From positions 1-39,062 of the forward strand of contig CAYTET010000006.1 in assembly GCA_964436975.1 (NCBI GenBank): 39,062 nt of DNA, given 5' to 3'. A program made the translations under genes and the position numbers. Positions 7,619 to 16,006 of the stretch are shown here, piece after piece. Every line of letters starts with the position of its first letter. Position 1 is the stretch's first letter. Below the pieces are notes generated by a model. It worked only from the letters and a program-made list of their open reading frames with translations. It did no database searches and was not told the origin of the DNA. This DNA is from CAYTET01 sp964436975 (GTDB lineage Bacteria; Bacillota_I; Bacilli_A; Erysipelotrichales; Erysipelotrichaceae).

Positions 7619-8637
7619 TTGAACTGAATAAAGACATGGGCAAATTTATAAGCAAAACGGGCCAGTCCGCGGCCAAAGGCACCCTTGCGGGAGACGAACC
7701 AGGCCATTGAATGATTGCGGACCCGGTCGGCAACCGGTTTGTCAAAAGCTTCAGCCTGCTTCCACATGTTCTCAAAGTCCGCTTCACTTTCACTCTCATT
7801 TGACAGTCGGGCAAACAGGGAGCCGATGGTCATCATCATTGTCAGTTCATGATACATATAAGCGGCCAGCTTAGGCTGTTCTTCCTTAAAGTCACCGATA
7901 TGGAAGGCCGTAAAGCAGCCGATGGAGGCCGCAATCTGCATGCGATAGCGCTTGACCAGAATGTCAGCGGCCACTGACTGGCCGTCCCGGTCAACTACGT
8001 AATGATACAGCGGTTCGTTCAGATAGTAGATTTTCTTAGTCCAGGCTAAGGGATAATAGGCAAACAGGTTATCTTCATAGAAAACATGCTCCGGCAAAAC
8101 CAGGCCGCTCTCTTTTAGAATCGCGGTACGGTAGATATTGGTATGCAGCGTCAGATACTGGTGGGCAGCAAAAAAGTGGGTCTGTGACCAGGTGCAGATT
8201 TTGCCGTGGGGGAAAACCTGCTGATAGCCGATGTGCCGGTTTTTGGTAATGTCCTGGTGCTGGTAGATATAATTGGCCACCAGCAGATCGACACCGCCTT
8301 GCTGCTGGCACTGCCGCAACGCCTCCAGGCAGTTGGGGAAAGTCTTGGCATCCAGCCAGTCATCCGAGTCGACAACAAAGAAATAGGCGCCGCTGGCGGC
8401 TGCCATGGCCGAATTAAGCGCTCCGCCATGGCCCTTGTTGGGCTGATGGATTACTTTAACAATGTCAGGAAAGCGGGACTGGTAGTCATCGGCAATCCGG
8501 GCCGTATCATCCTTGGAGCCGTCATCGACAATGATTATCTCCACATCCGGTCCGCCGGCAAGCAGACTGTCAATGCATTTGGCCATGTAGTCCTGGGAGT
8601 TGTAACAGGGCACTCCCACTGATAGTAATTTGCTCAT
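7615..8637 (-). CDS. family 2 glycosyltransferase
   Basis: This 340-residue GT-A fold enzyme is typical of GT2. It has the opening SVGVPCYNSQDYMAKCIDSLL, then EIIIVDDGSKDDT near residues 33-45, NKGHGGALNSA at 67-77 and the metal-binding VDSDDW at 89-94. No membrane helix is obvious, so it probably works on a lipid-linked or wall glycan at the inner membrane face. Its ATG directly follows the stop of the UDP-galactopyranose mutase gene (TAA then ATG), with GGAG 11 bases upstream. This coupling suggests that it uses UDP-galactofuranose, an inference from context only. Confidence 0.88.
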   Translation of the reverse strand: MSKLLSVGVPCYNSQDYMAKCIDSLLAGGPDVEIIIVDDGSKDDTARIADDYQSRFPDIVKVIHQPNKGHGGALNSAMAAASGAYFFVVDSDDWLDAKTFPNCLEALRQCQQQGGVDLLVANYIYQHQDITKNRHIGYQQVFPHGKICTWSQTHFFAAHQYLTLHTNIYRTAILKESGLVLPEHVFYEDNLFAYYPLAWTKKIYYLNEPLYHYVVDRDGQSVAADILVKRYRMQIAASIGCFTAFHIGDFKEEQPKLAAYMYHELTMMMTIGSLFARLSNESESEADFENMWKQAEAFDKPVADRVRNHSMAWFVSRKGAFGRGLARFAYKFAHVFIQFN

Positions 8638-9795
8638 TTAGTGTTTTTCTCCTATGATTTTTTCAGCTGTTTTAATGCCCTGCAAAAGGGCAGCATCCAT
8701 GTTGTAATAGCGGTATTCAGCCAGCCGGCCCACCAGATGCAGATTAGGATAACTTTCCGCCAGGGCAAGGTAGCGCTGATAAAGCTGGGCTGACTGCGGG
8801 CAGGCTATCGGATAATAAGGGTCGGTTCCGCAGTCGCGGCTGTACGCTTTGGAATATTCCGTGGCGGTTGTCGTGCCGCTGATTTTCTGCAGCGTCATCT
8901 GCTTGAACTCGGTAATCCGGGTATAGTCCTGGTCAACCGTGTAGTTAACGGTGCCATGACTTTGAACCTGATCCTGCGGATAATGCTTCATGACAATATC
9001 CAGGGTCCGGTAAGGCAGCGGCCCGTAAACATAATCAAACAGCTCGTCAACCGCTCCGGTATAGATGACCGGTCCGGTAAATAAGCTGCCATCAGCATAG
9101 ATCCGGCCATCAGCCAGTTTTATATGCTGCAAAGCTTCGCTGTGGTCGATCTGAATGTCGCTGTGATCAAGCATGCCGGCAAACATGACCGTATAGCCTT
9201 TGTCGGGCAGACCCTGCCAGCTGTCCTGAAAGTAGCGGTCATCTTCACTCAGCAGCACCGGCACCCGGCTGACAACCGCCGGATCCACTTCTTCACTGCC
9301 CCACTGCTTGGCCGTGTAGTGCCGGAAGACATTTTCATAGACATAATCAGCCACCGTCTGCAATAAAGGCTCATCAGCCTGGCGCAGCTGGATTATGGTT
9401 ACCCGGCTGCCGGCGCCAAAGCGCTTCTCCAAGGCCTCTTTCATCTGTCCGTACTGCTGCGGAAAGGCCAGGGCCAGGGAATGCAGATTGAACGGCACGG
9501 GAATTTCCAGATTGTTTACCTTGGCCACCACTTTATGCTGATAGCCGTTAAGCTTAGTAAAACGGCTGATGAAATCATAAGCCGCCTGTTGGTTAGTGTG
9601 AAAAATATGCGGTCCGTAGGGATGAATCAGTACTCCGTATTCATCACTGCAGTCATAAGCGTTGCCGCCGATTCCGCTGCGGCGTTCATAAATCCGGATG
9701 TTCGTCCAGCCTTTGTCAGCCAAAGTGCGCCCGCAGGCGGCCCCGGCACATCCGGCTCCGACGATAATACAGCTGTCTGTTTTGCTGGTTTCCAT
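8638..9795 (-). CDS. glf: UDP-galactopyranose mutase
   Basis: This flavoenzyme converts UDP-galactopyranose to UDP-galactofuranose, the precursor of galactofuranose in surface glycans. The FAD-binding loop VGAGCAGAACG is close to the N terminus. The motifs RSGIGGNAYD, HPYGPHIFHT and FNLHSLA follow. The C-terminal GRLAEYRYYNMD is the family's most recognisable segment. The frame extends to 9855, but GGGAGG lies five bases before the ATG at 9795, giving 385 residues, the usual length. It is the first gene of a three-gene operon with a GT2 enzyme and a GNAT protein. Confidence 0.95.
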   Translation of the reverse strand: METSKTDSCIIVGAGCAGAACGRTLADKGWTNIRIYERRSGIGGNAYDCSDEYGVLIHPYGPHIFHTNQQAAYDFISRFTKLNGYQHKVVAKVNNLEIPVPFNLHSLALAFPQQYGQMKEALEKRFGAGSRVTIIQLRQADEPLLQTVADYVYENVFRHYTAKQWGSEEVDPAVVSRVPVLLSEDDRYFQDSWQGLPDKGYTVMFAGMLDHSDIQIDHSEALQHIKLADGRIYADGSLFTGPVIYTGAVDELFDYVYGPLPYRTLDIVMKHYPQDQVQSHGTVNYTVDQDYTRITEFKQMTLQKISGTTTATEYSKAYSRDCGTDPYYPIACPQSAQLYQRYLALAESYPNLHLVGRLAEYRYYNMDAALLQGIKTAEKIIGEKH

Positions 9796-9914
9796 CATTG
9801 CCTCCCTCATTTTGACTAGGATACCATACCAAAATGGCTTATGCAACGCTGTCAAAGCCGCCCCGTCCGCTTATTCAGGCCGCTAATCTGCTAAACTGCA
9901 ACAAATCTTTCCAA

Positions 9915-9950
9915 ACAAAAAACAGCTGATGGGGCCAAACCCGTCATCAG
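9915..9950 (-). terminator. terminator after the Nudix gene
   Basis: On the minus strand CTGATG...CATCAG with an inner CGGG/CCC(C) stem is followed by GCTGTTTTTTG. It closes the priA-to-Nudix gene series just after its last stop codon. Confidence 0.85.
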
Positions 9951-9954
9951 ACTG

Positions 9955-10377
9955 TCAATCGGCCTTGGCAGCATTAAGAAAATCTTCAGCCGCCTTCAGA
10001 ATAGCTTTATCAGAATCATGGCTCAGGATATCATAGGCCTGCTGATAGGGCATAAAGGAAGCAGCCGCAACCTCTTCCGGCTGACACGTCAGGTCCTTGC
10101 CGTCGGTTTCGGCCAGAAAAAAGACCACCTGCTTGTCGATGCCGGGAAACGGCTGATACCGGCTGGTCTGACGGAAGCCGTCAATAAACGACACGGTCAG
10201 CCCGGTCTCTTCCCTTATCTCGCGGATGGCCGTCTGGTGTTCGGTTTCATCTTTTTCGACGTGGCCCTTGCAAAGGGTAATATTATCCGGCAGCACGCTT
10301 GTCAGAATCAGATACCGGCACGCCCCGTTCTGTCTTGTAAAGATAACTGCCCCGCAGCTTTTCTCCTGCCTGTTCAT
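9955..10377 (-). CDS. Nudix hydrolase, Ap4A-hydrolase-like
   Basis: This 140-residue Nudix protein has a full Nudix box at residues 38-60, G-H-V-E-K-D-E-T-E-H then A-I-R-E-I-R-E-E-T-G-L, which binds the catalytic metal. The opening KSCGAVIFTR followed by RYLILTS resembles the bacterial Ap4A hydrolase (MutT-like) branch, so diadenosine polyphosphates are a plausible substrate. The frame extends upstream to 10407, but GGAGG lies seven bases before the ATG at 10377, next to the rsgA stop. It occupies the place where many Firmicutes have rpe after rsgA. Confidence 0.88.
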   Translation of the reverse strand: MNRQEKSCGAVIFTRQNGACRYLILTSVLPDNITLCKGHVEKDETEHQTAIREIREETGLTVSFIDGFRQTSRYQPFPGIDKQVVFFLAETDGKDLTCQPEEVAAASFMPYQQAYDILSHDSDKAILKAAEDFLNAAKAD

Positions 10378-10388
10378 TCCAAAGCCTC

Positions 10389-11249
10389 CTATTTGCCGGC
10401 TTCCCATTTTTCAACTTTATTACAAAGCGCTGTCACATCAACGTAATCCTGATAGCGGGTTGCCGATATGGTTTTATCTGCAACGCCCTTTTTTACGGCA
10501 CAGCCCGGCTCCTGCAGATGTTTGCAGTCCGCAAAGCGGCAGGGCCCGGCGGTCTGGAAATCCCTGATCCGGTGAGCCAGCGTCAGCGTATCGACCCGGC
10601 TGAAATCCAGACTGGAAAAACCCGGAGTGTCGGCCAGCCAGCCGCCGGAAACCGGATAAAGCTCGGAATGGCGGGTCGTATGCTTGCCGCGTCCCAAAGC
10701 TTTGGATATGTTCTGGGTAGCGATGGCATATTCCGGATTAAGCCGGTTAAGCAGGCTGCTTTTGCCCACTCCGGACTGGCCGGCCAGAACAACGATCTTG
10801 CCGGCAATTACTTTTTCAATGTCATCCAGCTGCAGATCCCGCCCGGTTTGAATAACCTGATAGCCGCTGTCAGTGTAGTCTTTTATCTGGTCATAGACCG
10901 GATGGCCCGGCCGGGCCAGATCCATCTTGGTCACAACAATGACCGGATTGATATTCTGGTAGCAGATCAGAAACAGCAGCCGGTCGACCAGCACCGCTGA
11001 AAAATCCGGATCAACAGCTGACATGACCACCATAGCCAGATCGATATTGGCGATGGCCGGTCTGACCAGCTGGTTGAAGCGGGGATAGATAGCGGTAATG
11101 GTGCCATTGGAAAACTCCACCCGGTCACCGACAACCGGTGAATCCGCCAGGCGCAGCCGGCCCGCCGGCTGGCAGGTCTGTCTGATGCCGGTATCGTCAG
11201 CGATAACATCACAGCGGTTGGATATAATTTTGACAATATGCCCCTGCAT
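10389..11249 (-). CDS. rsgA: ribosome small subunit biogenesis GTPase RsgA
   Basis: This 286-residue circularly permuted GTPase assists late 30S subunit assembly. An OB-fold region fills the first 65 residues. The GTPase motifs then appear in permuted order: TKMD (G4) at 107-110, GQSGVGKSS (G1) at 157-165 and DTPG (G3) at 207-210. The C-terminal zinc knuckle has Cys237, Cys242, His244 and Cys250. Length is normal for the family. Its ATG overlaps the prkC stop codon by one base (TGATG), so translation is coupled to the kinase, as in the conserved Firmicutes cluster. Confidence 0.97.
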   Translation of the reverse strand: MQGHIVKIISNRCDVIADDTGIRQTCQPAGRLRLADSPVVGDRVEFSNGTITAIYPRFNQLVRPAIANIDLAMVVMSAVDPDFSAVLVDRLLFLICYQNINPVIVVTKMDLARPGHPVYDQIKDYTDSGYQVIQTGRDLQLDDIEKVIAGKIVVLAGQSGVGKSSLLNRLNPEYAIATQNISKALGRGKHTTRHSELYPVSGGWLADTPGFSSLDFSRVDTLTLAHRIRDFQTAGPCRFADCKHLQEPGCAVKKGVADKTISATRYQDYVDVTALCNKVEKWEAGK

Positions 11250-12943
11250 CAGTAGTAGTACAGGGTTATAACGCTGGTTTCCGTCTGGGAATAGTAAGTT
11301 CCCACTGACGGATCACAGTCAATAACCACTCCTTTAGTAACATCCTCTTCCACAGTATCTAAGTAAGTTTCGCCGTTTTCATCAACTTTTTCGACCTGCT
11401 TGGTCGGAACCTCCAGCTGCTGGACGGTAACTTTGCCGCCCATACCCTCCAGAAGGGTTTTGGCCTCGTCAATATTCTTGCCTAAAATGCTCTTGGGAAT
11501 GGTAAAGGACTGCTCGACAGCCACATCAAACGAGATGATCCTGACATCAGTCGGCGCTATCACCGTGCCGGTTTCAATATTCTGGGACAGAATGGTGCCC
11601 GCAGCCGCCGTGCTGTCGCTGACAGTGGTGGTGACTACGGTAAACCCGGCCGCCTCCAGCTGCGGCTTGACGATATCCAGTTTCTGGCCGACATAGCTGC
11701 CGACAGTGAAATTAGTCCCGCTGGAAACATAGACCGTGATATGGTCGCCCGACTTGATCGATGAACCGGCGGCCGGACTGGTCCGGATGACCTTGCCGGC
11801 TTCGATGTCATCAGTGGCTTCCCGCTGGATGTTGTCAACGATTATATTCATATTGCTCAGGACCGTCTTGGCATCTTCCAGTTCATAATAAGTCACATCG
11901 GGAACCTTGATGGTATCCCCGCCCTGGCTGGAAAAGCCGCCGTTGAGCAGCACAATGAAAACCAGGGCAAACAGGGACAGCACCACAACGCTGCCGATCA
12001 GCAGCATATTATAGCTGCTCTTGCTCTTGGCCCGGACCGGCTGGCCGGATGACGCCGCCGCCCGGACCGGCTGGGGATGCTCCCGCGGGTCGGCAAAGAC
12101 GGTTTTAGTCTCATGCGCCCGCGAAAAATCCAGACAGGTCACCAGATCGTCATACATCTGTTTGGCCGTCTGATAGCGGTTGGCCGGATTCTTGGCGGTG
12201 GCTTTGATAATGATATTTTCCACCGACTGGGGCAGTGTCGCGTTGAAGTCGCGGACGGCCGGCATCGGATCATGCATATGCTTAAGCGCTACCTGCACCG
12301 CCGTATCGGCATGATACGGCACATCGCCGGTCAGCATCTCGTAAAAGACGATGCCCAGAGAATAGATATCGCTCTGCACACTGGCGGTCTTGCCGCGGGC
12401 CAGTTCCGGAGCCATATAGTGCACCGATCCCATTACGGTATCGGCCTGGGTCAATTGGGCGGTGTCATTGCTGGCAATGGCAATGCCGAAATCCGAAAGC
12501 TTGACCGTGCCGTCATCCTTGATAAGCACATTCTGCGATTTGATGTCACGGTGAATGATGCCTGACTCATGGGCCACGCAGACCGCCGAGACGAGCTGTT
12601 TCATAATATTGACCGCTTCATTGGAATCCAGAGCGCCGCGGGCGGCAATCAGCTGCTTGAGCGTCTGACCGCGGACGTATTCCATCACGATATAATAGCG
12701 GCCCTCGTCAGCGCCGACATCGTAAACTTCAACGATATTGGGATGGCTGACCTGGGTAATTGAAAGGGCCTCGCGCTTAAAGCGCTTCAGGCTGACCGGG
12801 TCATTCGCCAGATCGCCCCGCAGGATTTTAATGGCCACTTCTCTTTTGGCAGCCGTATCAATGCCCAGATAGACATCGGCCATTCCCCCGGACCCGATAA
12901 GCCGAACCGTCAGATAGCGGTTATCGATCATTTCGGAGTTCAT
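11249..12943 (-). CDS. prkC: PASTA-domain serine/threonine protein kinase (PrkC/Stk)
   Basis: This 564-residue membrane kinase senses cell-wall muropeptides or lipid II through PASTA repeats. The kinase domain spans about residues 10-270, with the GSGG loop at 17-20, Lys39 in VAIKIL, the catalytic HRDIKSQN near 131 and SDFG. A juxtamembrane linker leads to one membrane helix at about 313-335. Three PASTA units follow to the C terminus, the first starting at KVPDVTYYELEDAK. The C-terminal unit contains an unusual inserted acidic stretch before the final strands. It overlaps prpC upstream by four bases (ATGA). Confidence 0.97.
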   Translation of the reverse strand: MNSEMIDNRYLTVRLIGSGGMADVYLGIDTAAKREVAIKILRGDLANDPVSLKRFKREALSITQVSHPNIVEVYDVGADEGRYYIVMEYVRGQTLKQLIAARGALDSNEAVNIMKQLVSAVCVAHESGIIHRDIKSQNVLIKDDGTVKLSDFGIAIASNDTAQLTQADTVMGSVHYMAPELARGKTASVQSDIYSLGIVFYEMLTGDVPYHADTAVQVALKHMHDPMPAVRDFNATLPQSVENIIIKATAKNPANRYQTAKQMYDDLVTCLDFSRAHETKTVFADPREHPQPVRAAASSGQPVRAKSKSSYNMLLIGSVVVLSLFALVFIVLLNGGFSSQGGDTIKVPDVTYYELEDAKTVLSNMNIIVDNIQREATDDIEAGKVIRTSPAAGSSIKSGDHITVYVSSGTNFTVGSYVGQKLDIVKPQLEAAGFTVVTTTVSDSTAAAGTILSQNIETGTVIAPTDVRIISFDVAVEQSFTIPKSILGKNIDEAKTLLEGMGGKVTVQQLEVPTKQVEKVDENGETYLDTVEEDVTKGVVIDCDPSVGTYYSQTETSVITLYYY

Positions 12944-13671
12944 ACATCTTCTCCATTGACAATTATCAGGGTGATATTGTCCGGTCCGCCGTTCTCATTG
13001 GCTTTTTTTACCAGCTGCTGGGCCTGGCCGGCCAGATCAAGCGGCCCGGCCAGAGTCTGTCTGATAAACGCGGCATCCACACTATTGTACAGGCCGTCGC
13101 TGCAAATCAGAACCGGCCGGCTGATATCACTTACTTCAAAGCAGTCGCCCTCTATTTTGGGCCAGACTCCGACGGCCTTGGTTATGACATGCGTCAGGCC
13201 GCTTATCTTAAGCTGCTCTTCGTTCATGCCGCCTTTAGCCAGCAGGTCATTGATCAGGGTATGGTCTTTTGTCAGCTGAACAAGCTGGTCATCCGCCGCC
13301 AGGACATAGCCCCGCGAATCGCCGATATTGATAACTGCCCCGCCGGCGGCGCTGAATAAAGCCGCAATCAGAGTAGTGCCCATGCCGCTGTAATCATCTT
13401 TGGTCAAAGACAGCTCATAGACCTTGCGGTTGACATAGCCAGCCGCTTTGGTCAGCCACTGGCCCAGATCCGTTTCCGCATCCGGAAGCTGGCGTTTAAA
13501 GTACTTCTCCAAAGCCGCCACGGCACTCTGGCTGGCTACATCGCCGGCCTTGGCACCGCCGATGCCATCACAGACACATACCAGCAGCATTTCATCATGA
13601 CGGCAGATCACATAGCTGTCCTGGTTCTGCGGCCGGCTGATTCCTTTATCGGTTGTTCCGTAACAGTTCAT
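12940..13671 (-). CDS. prpC: PP2C-family protein phosphatase (PrpC/Stp)
   Basis: This 243-residue PPM phosphatase reverses PrkC phosphorylation. It shows the expected metal-binding motifs: RPQNQDS near the N terminus, LVCVCDGIGGAKAGDVAS, then NIGDSRGYVL, CSDGLYN and the C-terminal GGPDNITLIIV. It overlaps rlmN upstream and prkC downstream by four bases each, so the three proteins are made in a coupled series. Confidence 0.97.
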   Translation of the reverse strand: MNCYGTTDKGISRPQNQDSYVICRHDEMLLVCVCDGIGGAKAGDVASQSAVAALEKYFKRQLPDAETDLGQWLTKAAGYVNRKVYELSLTKDDYSGMGTTLIAALFSAAGGAVINIGDSRGYVLAADDQLVQLTKDHTLINDLLAKGGMNEEQLKISGLTHVITKAVGVWPKIEGDCFEVSDISRPVLICSDGLYNSVDAAFIRQTLAGPLDLAGQAQQLVKKANENGGPDNITLIIVNGEDV

Positions 13672-14747
13672 TGGGGCATCCGTTTCCTTTCGTAATTGCT
13701 GCGGAGCTGACCGCAGGCAGCGTCAATATCATCGCCATGCTTCTGGCGGAGGGTGCATCGGACATTTTTCGTCATCAGCTTGTCATAGAAGGCCATGGCG
13801 GCCTTGACTGATGAAGAGGTATACGCTTTTTCCTTGACCTCATTATAGGGAATCAGGTTGACATAAACATCAAAATCCTTGGTCAGCCGGACCAGCTGGC
13901 TGACACATTCGTCAGTATCGTTGACCCCGGCCAGCAGGATATACTCGAAGGACAGCCGGCGGTTGTTTTTGGAAACATAATAGCGCAGCGCCGCCATCAG
14001 CTCATCCAGTTTATAAACTTTGCCGATCGGCATCAGCTGACTGCGCAGTGCGTCATTGGGCGCATGCAGCGACACGGCCAGATTGTACTGGACCTGTTCG
14101 TCGGCAAACCGGCGGATACCGTTGACCAGCCCGCAGGTGGATATGGTGATATGTCTGGCGCCGATGCCTAAGCCGTGGTCATGATTGACCGTGGCGCAGA
14201 AGCGCATGACATTGTCATAATTGTCAAACGGCTCCCCGGTGCCCATTACTACGATATGGGACAGCCGGATTCCGCTTTCATCCAGGTCTTTCTGAACCGT
14301 GACGATCTGCTGGCACATCTCCCCGCTGGTCAGATCACGCTGTTTCTTCAGAAGGCCGCTGGCACAGAAGGTGCAGCCCATATTGCAGCCGACCTGCGAG
14401 GTCACGCAGACCGAGTCGCCGTAATCATAATGCATCAGCACCGTTTCAATGGAACTGCCGTCCGCCAGCGCCAGAAGGTATTTGCGGGTGCCGTCAGCTG
14501 ACTGCTGCTTCTGGATAAGGGAAAGAGGCTGGCAGCGGTAATTGTCATTCAGCCACTGCCGCAGGTTTTTGGACAGGTCGGTCATATCATCAAAACAGAC
14601 CGCCCGCTGGCGGTAGAGCCACTTGAAAAGCTGATCGCCGTGGTATTTCTTGAACCCGTTATCCAGCATCAGCTGACAGAGAGCATCATAATCAAAATCG
14701 TATATTGACGGCAGCATCCTTTTATTACCGGCTTTCTTACCTGTCAT
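13668..14747 (-). CDS. rlmN: dual-specificity 23S rRNA/tRNA adenine-C2 methyltransferase RlmN
   Basis: This 359-residue radical SAM enzyme methylates C2 of A2503 in 23S rRNA and A37 of some tRNAs. The iron-sulphur cysteines are C121, C125 and C128 in GCNMGCTFCASG. GTGEPFDNYDNV and the substrate-binding LAVSLHAPND segment follow. The catalytic C-terminal cysteine is in NVRCTLRQKHGDDIDAACGQL. The ATG overlaps the rsmB stop (ATGA). Confidence 0.97.
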   Translation of the reverse strand: MTGKKAGNKRMLPSIYDFDYDALCQLMLDNGFKKYHGDQLFKWLYRQRAVCFDDMTDLSKNLRQWLNDNYRCQPLSLIQKQQSADGTRKYLLALADGSSIETVLMHYDYGDSVCVTSQVGCNMGCTFCASGLLKKQRDLTSGEMCQQIVTVQKDLDESGIRLSHIVVMGTGEPFDNYDNVMRFCATVNHDHGLGIGARHITISTCGLVNGIRRFADEQVQYNLAVSLHAPNDALRSQLMPIGKVYKLDELMAALRYYVSKNNRRLSFEYILLAGVNDTDECVSQLVRLTKDFDVYVNLIPYNEVKEKAYTSSSVKAAMAFYDKLMTKNVRCTLRQKHGDDIDAACGQLRSNYERKRMPQ

Positions 14748-15997
14748 TCTACCATATCAGCACCGTTTTTATAAAGACGGCCGATAAAGAAACCATCCGA
14801 GTCCAGTTCCATCGGCATAACGGTGCGCTGGCAGTCAAGCGTAAAATCAGGATGCCGGCCAATAAAGGCGGCCAGCTGCCGCTCATTTTCTTTTTTATTA
14901 AGGGTGCAGGTGGAATAAACCAGACAGCCTCCCTTTTTCAGCAGCCCGGCCGCACTGTCTAAAAGACGGCTCTGCAGCTGGACAATTTCATCAATATTCT
15001 CCGGCTTGATCCGCAGGCGGATGTCGGCCTTGTTTTTCAGGGTCCCCAGTCCGCTGCAGGGGGCATCAAGCAGTATTTTGGCATAGGATTCCGGCGACAG
15101 CGGCAGCGCCGTGCTGTCAGCGCACTGGCAGCTGACACAGCTGAGCTGGTGCTGCCGGATGGTCTGCTGAATCAGTTTGACCCGCTGCGGATAGATATCA
15201 AAGGCATCAATGCGGCCGCGGTCCTGCATCATTATCGCCATCTGCACCGTCTTGGTGCCCGGAGCAGCACACATATCCAGAATGCAGTCATCCGGCTGCG
15301 GATCCAGATAAGGCACCGCCAGCTGGCTGGAAAGGGCCTGGATGTCAACCAGATGGTCTTTAAAATATGACGCTGCCATGATGTCGCCCTGATAGAAGAC
15401 GGAATCAGCCAGCGGGCCGGCGGTAAAAGCCGGATCCTGCAGCAGTTTATCCCGGGTGGTCTTAAGCGTATTGACCCGCAGAGCCGTCCGGTCGGCCAGC
15501 TGGTCAGCCTGGCATATCTGAACCGTCAGCGGATAGCCGTAATGGGCCTTCCACATTCTGACCAGCCAGTCCGGATGGGAAGTCTGGATGCCCAGAGTCT
15601 GCAGTTCATCGCTGCCTTTGACAGCCGCCGGGCCGTTAGCCGCCACTTTGCGGCTGACCGCATTGACCAGGCCGGCCTCAGCCGGCTTGACATGCTTGGC
15701 AATTTCGACAGCTTCATTGATAACCGCATAGACCGGCAGCCGGTCAGCCAGCAGCAGCTGGTAAACCGTCATATCCAGAAGCACCGCCGTTTTGGCGGAG
15801 GGCTGGTAGGTTACATACGGCTGCCACTGGAAACGGACATAGCGGTAATTCTGCAGCGTCCCGTAGACCAGCCGTGTCAAAAGTGCCCGGTCCGCCGGAC
15901 TTATTTCATCTTCAGACCGGCGCAGGGTCAGACTGGCATACTGGCCGTCCAGCATTACGCCGCATAATATTTCATAGGCTTTATTGCGGATATTCAT
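14744..15997 (-). CDS. rsmB: 16S rRNA m5C967 methyltransferase RsmB
   Basis: This 417-residue protein has an N-terminal NusB-like RNA-binding domain (about residues 1-125, with RLVYGTLQNYR) and a C-terminal SAM-dependent domain. The SAM loop is DMCAAPGTKTVQMA. The two catalytic cysteine motifs are DAPCSGLGTLKNK and YSTCTLNKKENE. It lies nine bases after priA. The def and fmt genes that usually separate priA from rsmB in Firmicutes are absent here. Confidence 0.96.
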   Translation of the reverse strand: MNIRNKAYEILCGVMLDGQYASLTLRRSEDEISPADRALLTRLVYGTLQNYRYVRFQWQPYVTYQPSAKTAVLLDMTVYQLLLADRLPVYAVINEAVEIAKHVKPAEAGLVNAVSRKVAANGPAAVKGSDELQTLGIQTSHPDWLVRMWKAHYGYPLTVQICQADQLADRTALRVNTLKTTRDKLLQDPAFTAGPLADSVFYQGDIMAASYFKDHLVDIQALSSQLAVPYLDPQPDDCILDMCAAPGTKTVQMAIMMQDRGRIDAFDIYPQRVKLIQQTIRQHQLSCVSCQCADSTALPLSPESYAKILLDAPCSGLGTLKNKADIRLRIKPENIDEIVQLQSRLLDSAAGLLKKGGCLVYSTCTLNKKENERQLAAFIGRHPDFTLDCQRTVMPMELDSDGFFIGRLYKNGADMVE

Positions 15998-16006
15998 CCG
16001 GTCACC

